A DNA stretch of 64,000 nucleotides from Mariniphaga sp963747515 (GCA_963747515.1 CAVVFN010000008.1:620001-684000), one strand, 5' to 3'. Positions 36,401 through 44,378 are shown, counted from the stretch's first letter. Numbers and translations: made by a program. The notes: generated by a model from the sequence alone, not told the origin.

Positions 36401-37172
36401 TCAGGTCAAATGCCGCTGGTACTGAGCGCCCGCCAGCAACCAACAGTTTATCTCCGCTAATGGTAAATGCACCCTGTGGAGCCACATCGGCAAATGCCGG
36501 AGAACGGTGAGGTTGTAAAATATAATTGCTTCCTGTACTTTCATTTTTCCATATAATCTCTCCTGTGGCAGCATCAAGTGCGTATATAAAAGTACCCATC
36601 AATGGAAAAATACTGGCAGCTGTGTATACAACATCATTCTTTATAACAACACCTCCTCTTGCCGGCCACATAGATATGAGCCTTTTGTTTCCAAGTAATT
36701 TCTTTTCGGAAGGTGCCAGCAATCGTTTCCACACCAGGGTGCCTTTTTTCGCATCAAGGCAATAACAGAATCCGTCATCACCGGTGAAATAAATTTTTCC
36801 CTTATTAATGGCCAGGGGCAAACGAACAGGACCATCGGCATAAAAACTCCACAATTCTTTCCCTGAATCCAAATTAATGGCAACCACCTTATCCTGATCA
36901 TTGAAGCCCAAATAAAGCCTTTTTCCTGCCACAACCGGCTCAAATATGCGGTCGTATGGCATTAAATCCTGATTTAGCGGATCATCCCATACCGGAATCC
37001 TTGGGGAATAGGTAATCTGCCACTGCAAATACAATTTATCGGCAAGCTGTTCGGGTGTATATCCCGAGCGATTGTAATCGCAACGCCACATAGGCCAGTC
37101 AAAGTGACCCGATGCAGATGTTGCACAAATTACCAAACCTATAATCAAGAACATTCTGAAATTGTAGTTCAT
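33447..37172 (-). CDS. Large exported protein: PQQ propeller, Rossmann-like domain, PQQ propeller, malectin
   Basis: 1241 residues from the ATG at 37172, which gives a compact signal peptide (MNYNFRMFLIIGLVICATSA); longer frames start at 37184 and 37235. Positions below use the 37235 numbering. A first PQQ-like beta-propeller spans about 45-435 (KVVAINLDSGKELWSF, IYALDAATGEIIWK). A Rossmann-like block at about 455-600 resembles a degenerate SAM-methyltransferase: ILNGTSLNFVLYEKD as the strand with an acidic end, then LPKYFSSLTIVNDG. A second propeller covers about 615-1080 (SARDVYTGRVLWKKEF, LIVLDRFTGEKLWQIKA). A C-terminal malectin-like domain covers about 1110-1250 (YTVKLYFSELE, GERIFDIYI). 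The glycine-rich SAM motif is poorly kept, so catalysis is uncertain. It is first in a six-gene unit. Confidence 0.85.
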   Translation of the reverse strand: MNYNFRMFLIIGLVICATSASGHFDWPMWRCDYNRSGYTPEQLADKLYLQWQITYSPRIPVWDDPLNQDLMPYDRIFEPVVAGKRLYLGFNDQDKVVAINLDSGKELWSFYADGPVRLPLAINKGKIYFTGDDGFCYCLDAKKGTLVWKRLLAPSEKKLLGNKRLISMWPARGGVVIKNDVVYTAASIFPLMGTFIYALDAATGEIIWKNESTGSNYILQPHRSPAFADVAPQGAFTISGDKLLVAGGRSVPAAFDLKTGAEIYYHLGSSGKTGGAFTFANDEVYFNHHRDRMTWLYDSETGNRISVAGEYPVIENHTFYFSGKEVWAARPGKENKLEILWKTGISASNDLIKAGNCLFAANDSAVTAIRILPEKEPEIIWSFPTDKKIERLVAANGKLIAVTDNGTIMVFGDKPVKRAADLTKKVSALQTKSAKAQEIIAATGVTEGYGLIMGSKDLKLVEGILNGTSLNFVLYEKDRKRVNYLRKYFDNNGVTANRLSVQHYGNGFPLLPKYFSSLTIVNDGFYIGDGEEDILEHVYETIRPYGGKMVLNLQQEVHENIIQSFHKINLHGLTVSNEKGLPVISREGSLPGASPWTHNNGNIANTVKSDDRLVKAPLGILWFGGNSNLDVLPRHGHGPGEQVIDGRLIIQGINSISARDVYTGRVLWKKEFEKLLDDNWMVYYDETYDEENPLDTKYNQVHLPGANARGTNYIATKEFVYLIEGNKCNVIDIRNGNTVKIFTTGNHDTQQLGYIGIYEDFLILGNNFAEFTGLENDSIRIKNPKFTDYNVTASEELIVLDRFTGEKLWQIKANHGFLHNSVIAGDGILFCLDKLPQYHETKLQRRGESFPDGIRLLYLDVKTGKKIFEETEDVFGTWLGYSSEYKLLLQSTRPSRDMLHGEQGTRMIAYNVLKKEKIWDKNIKYSNPPIIHNDKIYTNGEGFMLLTGEPLTETDPVTGEELKWSFKREYGCGFVAASEYLLTFRSASAGFVNLETNEGTGSLGGWKPGCSTNLIAADGVLNSPDYTRTCQCSYQNQTSLALINMPWMSYWTNSNYKWNGKPVKQIGVNFNAPGDRSSEDNTLWFEFPCVSGAPPEIPILTDTLGITRIRKEPFSVISEKTPWVCSSALGGIQSMEIALAADDKVPESTYTVKLYFSELENKVPGERIFDIYIQDEKVEGEFDIVSEAGKPDKEVQKIYHGVKAGKALKINLLPIKGNTLISGIELIQENFTDNLNCFNEN

Positions 37173-37462
37173 AATTCTTGGCATTAATGTCTTTGATTTT
37201 TTGGATAAATGTACATAAATATACAATAAGCGCAAACCACTAAAATAAATTCCCTAAAGTAAACATCATTAAAAAAACACGCTGAATTTTTGAATATTGG
37301 CATAAATGGGTTTTAGCAATGAAAAGAATTTGATCGATGGAATGAAGTATCTTATATCACCAGTTTTGCAATAGAAAGTTATTTCTTTGTGAAATGCCGG
37401 ATTATCTCAGTTCATGAGTATTTTTTTACTGCATTATTTCAAATAAAGATGTTGTCTCTTTG

Positions 37463-38737
37463 CTATTTTCTATCCATCACAGCCTGAATGACCATTTCCA
37501 ATGTTCTTGAATAAACATCGCCGTTAATTTGCTCTTCCGGTTCCAGTGGCTGTATAGCCCCGGGCAATGGTTCAGGTTCAGGAATGCCGGTATCGTTTAT
37601 TCCGTATTGGCCATCTCTGCCACCCAGTTTCCATACGACCAGGTCAAGCGATGGTACCACAAACAGGCAGTGTCCTCCGGAGCCAATCTTCCAGAAAGCA
37701 TCAGAAGGCAATTCCTGAATTTCCCCTCCCGAATTCACATTAAACTGAAGACTATAAGGAAAGTGGGAATTATAGGGGGATTTATTTGTGGCGGCACGAA
37801 CATATGCTTCAGGAACCAGCTGAGTATTATTCCAGCGTCCCTTTTTCAACAGCAGGTAACCAAACCGCAACATGTCGGTACTTCTAACAGCAATTCCTCC
37901 TCCGCCAGGGGTGTGGGATATGCGTTTGGCATATTTATAACCATATGACCAATTCCCCCACCCCAGAGGCTGCGCCAGATGTGTTTCAACATACTTCTCC
38001 AGTTCAGTTCCGGCAATGTGCCGCAACATGATGGAAGCAATATGAATGGAAGCCGTTGCATAGGAGTATCCTTCCCCCGGTTCGCACCATAAGGTTTTTG
38101 TGGTAAAAGGTACTTCGTTGATTTTCCCTTCTTCGAGTCCAAGGGCATATTCATCTGTCATGCCGTACCATCCGTCAGGCCCCACAGGATCAATTTCTGA
38201 TGCAACTCCGTTTACATACACCGGATTGTTCCCCCGTATACCGGCAGTAAAGCACAGCAGCTGTCCCAGCTTTATTTCAGCCATTCGTGCATCGGGCAAG
38301 GGAAATGCCTCCGCAGGCAAATAGGCCGGATTAAAAACTTTCTGTTCCAACCCTTCCGGAAAACGTTCAGGGTATTCCTCCATCAGCATGCCTACGGCAA
38401 TACTTGTAAATGACTTGCCGCACGACCCCAGGTTAGGCGTAGCCTCACGCTGTCCTTTTCCAAAGTATTTTTCATAAATTAAATACCCGTTGCGCAGAAC
38501 CAGCAGCCCTCCGTTTTTGGTAGTAGTCCTTGCAAAATCAAAAGCTTCATCCAGCTTCACCGGATCTATGTCTGCAATTTCCCGGACAGAAGCAGCATCT
38601 TTCAGGCTTCTCCACCCCCCCAGAGAATCGGGTGGCGGATAATATCCGGCCTGATTCTCTTTTGTCTGAGAAGATGAACAGCATCCTGATGCGAACAGGA
38701 ATAAGAAAATACCTATAAATAAAATGAACGATTTCAT
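37463..38737 (-). CDS. Serine hydrolase, beta-lactamase/class C-like lipoprotein
   Basis: 424 residues from the ATG at 38737, which gives a lipoprotein-type signal ending FLFASGC; an ATG at 38761 adds eight residues. The catalytic S-x-x-K motif is LGSCGK (S113 to K116 in the longer numbering). The second tyrosine motif is in GYSYATASIH, and a glycine-rich SHTPGGGGIAV with a late GSGGHCLFVV follows. Family members act as esterases, peptidases or beta-lactamases; the substrate cannot be deduced. It is followed by another serine hydrolase gene, read in the same direction and 170 bases upstream. Confidence 0.87.
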   Translation of the reverse strand: MKSFILFIGIFLFLFASGCCSSSQTKENQAGYYPPPDSLGGWRSLKDAASVREIADIDPVKLDEAFDFARTTTKNGGLLVLRNGYLIYEKYFGKGQREATPNLGSCGKSFTSIAVGMLMEEYPERFPEGLEQKVFNPAYLPAEAFPLPDARMAEIKLGQLLCFTAGIRGNNPVYVNGVASEIDPVGPDGWYGMTDEYALGLEEGKINEVPFTTKTLWCEPGEGYSYATASIHIASIMLRHIAGTELEKYVETHLAQPLGWGNWSYGYKYAKRISHTPGGGGIAVRSTDMLRFGYLLLKKGRWNNTQLVPEAYVRAATNKSPYNSHFPYSLQFNVNSGGEIQELPSDAFWKIGSGGHCLFVVPSLDLVVWKLGGRDGQYGINDTGIPEPEPLPGAIQPLEPEEQINGDVYSRTLEMVIQAVMDRK

Positions 38738-38907
38738 GATTAACAGCTTAAAACTTATCATCTAAATTTCTATCGTAGAAAAACTTCATCCGGTAATTAA
38801 CGCCTCCGTATTTTCTCCCCAGGTGCCTTTTAAAAGGATAAATTTCGAATTCTTAGGCCCGCTTTAAGAAGTTTCCTGCAGCCCCACAGAAAATCCTTTC
38901 CCTCCTG

Positions 38908-41127
38908 TTATTTTTTACTAAAAGTAACCTTACGCACCGAGAAATAATCATCGCCTGAGAACACCAGGTGGCATTCTTTTCCGTCTTCGCTCATCCATTT
39001 GGTGGGAAGAGAAGAAGTTTCTCCCGGCCCCATATCCCAAGCTCTTGTATAGAAAACCGTCTTCCACGGCCCCCAGGGGTTCGGTGATTCAAAGATACCA
39101 ATACCTCCTTTAAACCGCACCCCCCGGTATTCTTCCGACTCGGCAGATTGTATGGTCTGGCACCATAAATACCTTTTCAATCCCTTGTTATAGGTAATCC
39201 CCGATCGGTAACACCTTCCGGGATTTGTAAATACCGGTTTTCTCTTCCGGATATCTTCCGACCACTTTGGCCTGTTTCCGGCTTCATATCCTGCAAAATA
39301 TTCATACTGACGCCAATCCCTCATCTGATCTTTTGGTACTCTTGCCAGAACGAAATGGTCGCTGTTTTTATAAGCACTGGCATCATCGTTTGAGTAAATG
39401 TAAACATATCCATCCGGAGCATCCCCATAATTTTTTCCCCGGTTAAGGAAAGTTGGACATCCGAAACTGACATCAAATCTCCAGTCGGCCATCTCCCATG
39501 TAGAACCATGATCAGCTGACCACATCAGCCTTGCATTCTGCGCATTTCGTACCAGCATATAAAGCAATCCATCCACCATTAAAATGCCGCTGGCTTTCAT
39601 TCCGTATTTTCCATCACCTACCTTCTCCCCGGTTCGGGAACGAAGATTCATACCGTCAACAGAAGGCGGATTTCCGGAAACTTTAGCCAGCCCAAGGCTA
39701 AGCTTAATATCTGTATTTGGCACGAAGCCATTTCCATCACCGTATGCGGTATACTGATTATTGTCATCGGCCCAGGTCATTGGCCAGTTGTCGCCACCAT
39801 GGGCCATTCGAATTACCTCGTCTTCCGGAGCGAATTCAACCGACCAGTCGCTTTCAGGATAAGGAGGTTCCTCCAGTGCATCCATTATCGGGTTAAGAAG
39901 ATACTTTTCGGCTCCCAGCCAGAAACCTTCCCCCTGCAGTTCGTCAGAAAGCTGAGCCCCCATCCTGACAATGACCATGTTCAGGCTGGGAATAACAACC
40001 AGGTGCTGATTCTGAGCGCCTGCACCGGCAAATGCATCGCGGGGGACATTGCCCCAAACACCGTCATAATTGCTGTACCAGCCGGCGGTGGTGGCCGGTA
40101 TGGGATTCGCGGCAGTCCGTGTATCGGGAATAAGTTTTTTGTTTTCCGGCTGCATGCCGGGCAAAGCTGTCTGTTGATAGGCAGTAACCTTTTCCACCAC
40201 CGATGAATCGATTATCTGTTTACCCTGCCAATTGCCTTTGTGGAGCATTAACAGCCCCAACCTGGCCACAGCCCTTGCAGTAAAACCTCCTCCTCCCCAG
40301 CTGGGAACCAACCCCAATCCCTCCACGTCAAACGTCTTTCCATATCCGATGTTGTATTCCTTTTCATCAATCCCCACCGGGTCATAAATGCGTTCCTCCA
40401 GATAAGACCTTACATCGTTGTATTTTGATTCTTTTATAGAAGCAGTAACCGCATAAGTCAGCATAGCGATTCCCGGATTGCTGTAGGCATACTGATCACC
40501 CGGGGGAAACAAAAGCGGCGTACTGTCCCTGGAAACCGTAAACGGATCAGGTTCCTGTCGCCAGAATTGTCCCCTCCATCCCGGCAGGTCAAAATGAAAA
40601 TGTGCCCCTTTGGCTTCCAACTCTTTCAATTCTGCGTCCGTTCCCTGTGCATCCATCAGGCCGGAGGTGTGAGTGGCCAGCTGACGAATGGTTATCATCG
40701 CCTTCCTGTAGTCATTTTTCCATTGCGGAACATAGTAACAAGCTGCTTCATCAAGCGTAATATACCCATCATCCATGGCAGCTGCAAGTGACAATCCGCC
40801 AACCAGGGCTTTTGCCAGTGAGGCTGTATAATGGGATTTTTCATCATCCTTCCAGCCGTCAGCAAACCATTCGTGGACGATTTTATCGTTTTTAACAATG
40901 AGCAACTTTTTAGTCCCCTTTTCAGCTAAAACCTTTGTCATTTCGTCTAATTTCTGTGACGACATACCCTGGCTTTCAGGAGTGGCATGCTCCCACCGGA
41001 ATTCCGGAGGGACAGATGCTGGTTCTTCTTTCTGATTAACCGGATGATTAAAGGAAAAACTTCCGGTTGTTATGAAAACGACAAGGGCAACTCCTGTTGC
41101 GAAAAGTAACTTTTTGTTGAAAACCAT
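38908..41127 (-). CDS. Two-domain serine hydrolase with C-terminal DUF4185-like propeller
   Basis: 739 residues. A signal peptide or anchor at about 6-26 is followed by a class C-like serine hydrolase domain with S103-L-A-K106, the tyrosine motif YAYSNPG and a GWYSN block. From about residue 440 a second domain resembles a DUF4185/sialidase-like five-bladed propeller: MWSADHGSTWEMADW, YVYIYSNDDASAYKNSDHFVLARV and SGITYNKGLKRYLWC. Joining a hydrolase to a glycan-type propeller suggests an esterase acting on a glycan or glycoconjugate (inference). It is the upstream member of a tandem serine hydrolase pair. Confidence 0.86.
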   Translation of the reverse strand: MVFNKKLLFATGVALVVFITTGSFSFNHPVNQKEEPASVPPEFRWEHATPESQGMSSQKLDEMTKVLAEKGTKKLLIVKNDKIVHEWFADGWKDDEKSHYTASLAKALVGGLSLAAAMDDGYITLDEAACYYVPQWKNDYRKAMITIRQLATHTSGLMDAQGTDAELKELEAKGAHFHFDLPGWRGQFWRQEPDPFTVSRDSTPLLFPPGDQYAYSNPGIAMLTYAVTASIKESKYNDVRSYLEERIYDPVGIDEKEYNIGYGKTFDVEGLGLVPSWGGGGFTARAVARLGLLMLHKGNWQGKQIIDSSVVEKVTAYQQTALPGMQPENKKLIPDTRTAANPIPATTAGWYSNYDGVWGNVPRDAFAGAGAQNQHLVVIPSLNMVIVRMGAQLSDELQGEGFWLGAEKYLLNPIMDALEEPPYPESDWSVEFAPEDEVIRMAHGGDNWPMTWADDNNQYTAYGDGNGFVPNTDIKLSLGLAKVSGNPPSVDGMNLRSRTGEKVGDGKYGMKASGILMVDGLLYMLVRNAQNARLMWSADHGSTWEMADWRFDVSFGCPTFLNRGKNYGDAPDGYVYIYSNDDASAYKNSDHFVLARVPKDQMRDWRQYEYFAGYEAGNRPKWSEDIRKRKPVFTNPGRCYRSGITYNKGLKRYLWCQTIQSAESEEYRGVRFKGGIGIFESPNPWGPWKTVFYTRAWDMGPGETSSLPTKWMSEDGKECHLVFSGDDYFSVRKVTFSKK

Positions 41128-41641
41128 ACTTCCAGATTTATAGGTTGAAATTCAGTACAACTAAAAACCTTTAAAAATAATTATTTATTTGTACCGACCG
41201 GGCATCTGTCCAATGAGAAACTTTCAACAGCAGTTAAATTTTAAAATGTTACCTGAATTTTTTAAAATTTTCAGTATTGTTTAAGCTACCTGTTTATTGG
41301 TTCGACCATCTGCTTTCCGGTTCATTTATGATTCAGAACTGTTTCATGGCCGATCATGATCGGAGTTGAAACGAAGCGAAAACAAATTCCGGACAAAAGG
41401 GATGTGAAAAAATCAAGCAGCAGGTTACCTGAAGGTAGCTTAATTTTTGCTGATATTGAAGAAAAATTTAGTTCTACTTTGACAGAATAAGATTGGCATT
41501 TGATTTCTCTCCTGATACTATTTCTGCTAAACACCACTAACTTCAACAACCTGATTTTCTTACCCTGATTTCGATGCTGTTTCAGCGTATTGGGATGAAT
41601 TTCTATCGAAAGCTTTTCACATCCTGACCACTCAACATTTC
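41128..41641. other. Intergenic stretch with a perfect 14-bp palindrome, no recognised gene
   Basis: 514 bases between two minus-strand genes. A minus-strand frame of 75 codons at 41322-41549 has no recognisable domain and is probably not a gene. CCGATCATGATCGG at 41350-41363 is a perfect palindrome and GTTACCTGAAGGTAGC lies near 41426. No promoter consensus is clear. Confidence 0.5.
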
Positions 41642-42394
41642 CTAATCTGCCCGTGTAATCTTCAGATTATCCCACCAAAGGGCAGTATGCCAGGTACGGA
41701 AACCAAACAGGCCCTCGTTGTACACCGGGTTGAAGGCATCATCCACTTTATCCAGCCGTTTTACCCCGTTTACCCAATACTGAAACCGGTTGTCTTTTTT
41801 TACAATTTTAATGTGATAAGTTTTTCCTGCTTCACAATTGGCTCCAAAATCTTCTTTCAGCAGGTGAAAGCCGGGGTTGTCCCTGAAACGCAGACGTGCA
41901 TTGTCCGGATCCTTATTGCCAACAAAAGTGAAAATATAGCCATCCAGTTTATGGTAATGATTGTACACCCCGTCCTCTCTTTCACCTTTAGTTTCGCGAA
42001 GTGATTTATTGCCAGGATGAGAATACATGATGAAACAATTGATGTTATTTGCGGTATCGCCCGATGACACAATCTGAACATCAAACTCAATCAGAATATT
42101 ACCTGAGAAACGTTTATCAAGCCACACTGTTGATGCCCGGTAAGCGTCCAAATCGGCATTCACATAGAGACGGCCATCTTTAATAACAGCTGTGTTTCCT
42201 TCGCACCACCAGATTGACGGCAGAGGTCCATCCGGAAAACTGAAGCTTTCGGCAAACAGAACGTTTTCCTTTGTCGCTTCATCCGGCAATTGATCAGCTG
42301 AACCCGTTTCATGTTTCCACGCCTGTGCAAATAAACAAAGCGAACCGAAAATCAGTAAAAAAATAAGCTGTATAATTATTGCTGTTCTTTTCAT
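41642..42394 (-). CDS. Exported concanavalin-like domain protein (DUF1961/DUF6250-like)
   Basis: 250 residues. A signal peptide ends near 25 (CLFAQA). The rest fits a single beta-sandwich lectin/glucanase fold: FAESFSFPDGPLPSIWW, NILIEFDVQIVSSGDTANNIN, KTYHIKIVKKDNRFQYWVNG and the end GLFGFRTWHTALWWDNLKI. That ending is characteristic of small exported proteins found near glycan catabolic genes. It may bind or cleave carbohydrate; no catalytic pair could be assigned. Confidence 0.72.
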   Translation of the reverse strand: MKRTAIIIQLIFLLIFGSLCLFAQAWKHETGSADQLPDEATKENVLFAESFSFPDGPLPSIWWCEGNTAVIKDGRLYVNADLDAYRASTVWLDKRFSGNILIEFDVQIVSSGDTANNINCFIMYSHPGNKSLRETKGEREDGVYNHYHKLDGYIFTFVGNKDPDNARLRFRDNPGFHLLKEDFGANCEAGKTYHIKIVKKDNRFQYWVNGVKRLDKVDDAFNPVYNEGLFGFRTWHTALWWDNLKITRAD

Positions 42395-42432
42395 TGGTTA
42401 CGTTTTATGCAATAAAGGTACAAAATTTCTAT

Positions 42433-42530
42433 TTGCTGCTTTTACCCTCACCCTGTCATCCTGAAAGAAATACGCACCCTGTATTTTTTTTTTGCTGTTG
42501 CCTTTACCCTCACCCTGCCATCCTGAAGGA
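42433..42530. repeat. Direct repeat of about 28 bp, two copies
   Basis: TTTACCCTCACCCTGTCATC at 42441 and CTTTACCCTCACCCTGCC at 42503 head two near-identical copies, each preceded by TTTGCTG and followed by CTGAA. The copies lie 62 bases apart in non-coding DNA. An inverted relative of the core is at 42705-42726. Confidence 0.8.
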
Positions 42531-42537
42531 TGGCTTT

Positions 42538-42557
42538 CCCTCTCCATGTGGAGAGGG
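42538..42557. repeat. REP-like hairpin 1
   Basis: CCCTCTCC-ATGT-GGAGAGGG forms a perfect 8-bp stem with a 4-base loop. The same stem is repeated at 42665-42684, which marks a dispersed palindromic element. Confidence 0.8.
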
Positions 42558-42664
42558 GCTCAGGAATGAGATCCGTTGCTAAAGTAAAATTAATGTTCTA
42601 AAATGAGAAAAAGAAAAAAACTCCAATAGAAACCGACAACTCAATTGGGACCTCTTCTCTTCGT

Positions 42665-42684
42665 CCCTCTCCTGGTGGAGAGGG
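42665..42684. repeat. REP-like hairpin 2
   Basis: CCCTCTCC-TGGT-GGAGAGGG has the same 8-bp arms as the hairpin at 42538-42557 with a different loop. Arms conserved but loop varied is the pattern of a REP-type element. Confidence 0.8.
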
Positions 42685-42704
42685 AAAGGCGCAGCTTGCT
42701 GCGA

Positions 42705-42726
42705 CAGGGTGAGGGTGAGGGTGAGG
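42705..42726. repeat. Inverted copy of the CCCTCACCCT core
   Basis: CAGGGTGAGGGTGAGGGTGAG is the reverse complement of the CTCACCCTG core seen at 42446 and 42508, with the GGTGAG unit repeated three times. Together with those copies it bounds a roughly 280-bp element with inverted ends and two internal hairpins. Confidence 0.75.
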
Positions 42727-42974
42727 CTCCGCATTCCCTCCGAAAATAAATTCAACAGCAAATCAATAAATAATAGATACTTTTTTTATGTCTTTTAATT
42801 CCTTATTTTTATAAAATCATTTAAATAGTATACATTTTTAGATATAAAAACGGACACAGGCAACATCATAATTACTTTAAGAAAAAATAAGGGTAGGTCG
42901 CAGATTGATTTATCCAAAAGATGCGGGGTTTCCTTTTAGATGGTTGGCAAGTACCACTCGATATCATGTAATAA

Positions 42975-43208
42975 ATGAAGTTTACAAACTATTTTCTCTT
43001 TACACGGAAAAGACCAGACCGGAAAGCTATTAAAATGGAATGGATTGAACAGGTTTTCAAGTTCCCGGAACATGAACAAACGCAGATTGACGGACGCAAA
43101 CGGAAATGGGGTTACATTAAAGAACTTAATAAATATTTACGCATTGTAGTTCTGAAAGATAACGAAACGGTTCACAATGCATTTTTTGACAGGGATTTTA
43201 AAAAATAA
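42975..43208 (+). CDS. Small protein of the DUF4258-like type
   Basis: 77 residues. The pattern FTRKRPDRKAIKMEWIEQVF, then DGRKRKWGYIKE, ending RIVVLKDNETVHNAFFDRDF, matches a widespread small-protein group related to DUF4258 and RelE-like folds. It is directly followed, 4 bases later, by a DUF2283 gene; this pairing recurs in many genomes and is regarded as toxin-antitoxin-like. Activity has not been shown here. It lies in a repeat-rich, decaying stretch, as often seen for such modules. Confidence 0.72.
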   Translation: MKFTNYFLFTRKRPDRKAIKMEWIEQVFKFPEHEQTQIDGRKRKWGYIKELNKYLRIVVLKDNETVHNAFFDRDFKK

Positions 43209-43212
43209 CACT

Positions 43213-43422
43213 ATGAAGATAACATATTTTAAGGATACCGACACTTTGCTGGTTAATTTTAATAGCAATGAAATTACCGGCACCAAAGACCTGAACGAAA
43301 ATGTACTGATTGAAACGGACAAAAACGGCAATGTGGTAAGCATGACTATTGAACATGCTCACCAGCAGGCAGAGATTGCTAATTTTTCTTATAACCAGGT
43401 GGAGAAAACAGATGCAGGTTAA
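43213..43422 (+). CDS. DUF2283 small protein
   Basis: 69 residues from the ATG at 43213; an in-frame ATG at 43177 would overlap the upstream gene by 32 bases and adds no conserved sequence. The DUF2283 pattern is clear: MKITYFKDTDTLLVNF, then ENVLIETDKNGNVVSMTIEHA. It is the partner of the preceding DUF4258-like gene, probably the antitoxin-like member. Confidence 0.78.
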   Translation: MKITYFKDTDTLLVNFNSNEITGTKDLNENVLIETDKNGNVVSMTIEHAHQQAEIANFSYNQVEKTDAG

Positions 43423-43488
43423 AGCTATTTTATCGTTTACGGCTCCTAAATCAAATTTAACAAACTCCTTTAGTTAAAATTCAGCCAT

Positions 43489-43692
43489 TTAGTCACACAA
43501 TGCAATACAATCGTGATTCTGTCGCGAGTTCAGGTTGCCGGTAACCCCATCAAACGAGTAGCGGTAATCCTGCCGCCAGGTGCCGCTAACCTCGGCCTTG
43601 GTATAGGTGGGATACCCGTAACTGTCGAAACCCCACGTACCGTTAAGGCCGACACCATAAGTTGCCTCTGTTGTGTGCTGCCGTGCATTCAT
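43489..43692 (-). pseudogene. Remnant of an Rhs/YD-repeat protein gene
   Basis: A 67-codon frame contains DYRYSFDGVTGNLNSRQN, the tyrosine-aspartate (YD) repeat signature of Rhs proteins, and a WGFDSYGYPTYTKAEVSGTW stretch of the kind found between such repeats. No N-terminal core, hyperconserved domain or toxin tip is nearby, so only a fragment is left. Rhs proteins are large polymorphic toxins or surface proteins. Confidence 0.65.
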
Positions 43693-43803
43693 TGCTGTTA
43701 TTAATCAATTAAATTGGCATCATCGCTATAAAAATCGATATGTCAGATTTCATCTCATGCATCACATCCTTTTCTCGTTTTGTCTTGTAAATTTTATCTA
43801 ACA

Positions 43804-44238
43804 TTAGAAGTTTTTAAAATATTCTACTCTATTAAATTGCTCAATTATTTGCTTATCGATTAAGAGATTATTATTCTCCGGATTCTCTTTTATCTGCTCA
43901 TTTATTCTTTTCAGAGCTTTTTCTTTTCCTTCAATAAAAAGTAGTACTAAAGCCTCATTTGTTTTATCTTGTTCTGTTGCCATTGGAGTTTTTAGATAAT
44001 CTGCATAAGCTTTTAGTGCCCTTTTATATTTCTGTTTTGCCTTATCCATATTTCCAGTTTTTTCATAAATTAATCCCATGATAAAAATGGCTTCAGGATA
44101 ATCCTCTTTTACTTTTAATAATTCTTCCAAAGTTTTAATAGCTGCATCATATTTCCCTAGTCCTTTTAAAATGTTCGCCTTATTTAGATATGCGTAATAA
44201 AAATCTTCTTTTTTTTCTAATACTTCATTTGAAAACAA
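43804..44238 (-). pseudogene. 5'-truncated TPR protein gene
   Basis: 144 codons with at least two TPR units (ANILKGLGKYDAAIKTLEELL, then MGLIYEKTGNMDKAKQKY). There is no ATG at the front: the first possible initiator is a TTG at 44238, with a TAA two codons upstream. The frame begins in the middle of what looks like a helix, so the gene has probably lost its start. It adjoins the Rhs remnant in a decayed stretch. An intact gene with a TTG start is possible but less likely. Confidence 0.55.
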
Positions 44239-44378
44239 AGATTAATACCTTTCCCAGAGAAATGTGGCTTATTATTTTTTTTCGTTTAGCTTTCATATCT
44301 GTAGATTTACATAAAGATATGATTTTTTTATTTCGGATAACCTTGCACCATCCTCAGTTTTCCTGAAACACCCAGCAA

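Noticed and set aside
37463..41127. True beta-lactamases
   Set aside because: S-x-x-K motifs are present, but one protein carries a glycan-type propeller and the context is catabolic; resistance is not supported.
41322..41549. Minus-strand 75-codon frame in the gap upstream of the concanavalin-like gene
   Set aside because: No family pattern, no ribosome binding site, no close neighbour spacing; more likely non-coding.
42433..42726. Possible CRISPR array
   Set aside because: Only two direct copies, an inverted copy and hairpins; spacing and architecture do not fit repeat-spacer units and no cas gene is present.
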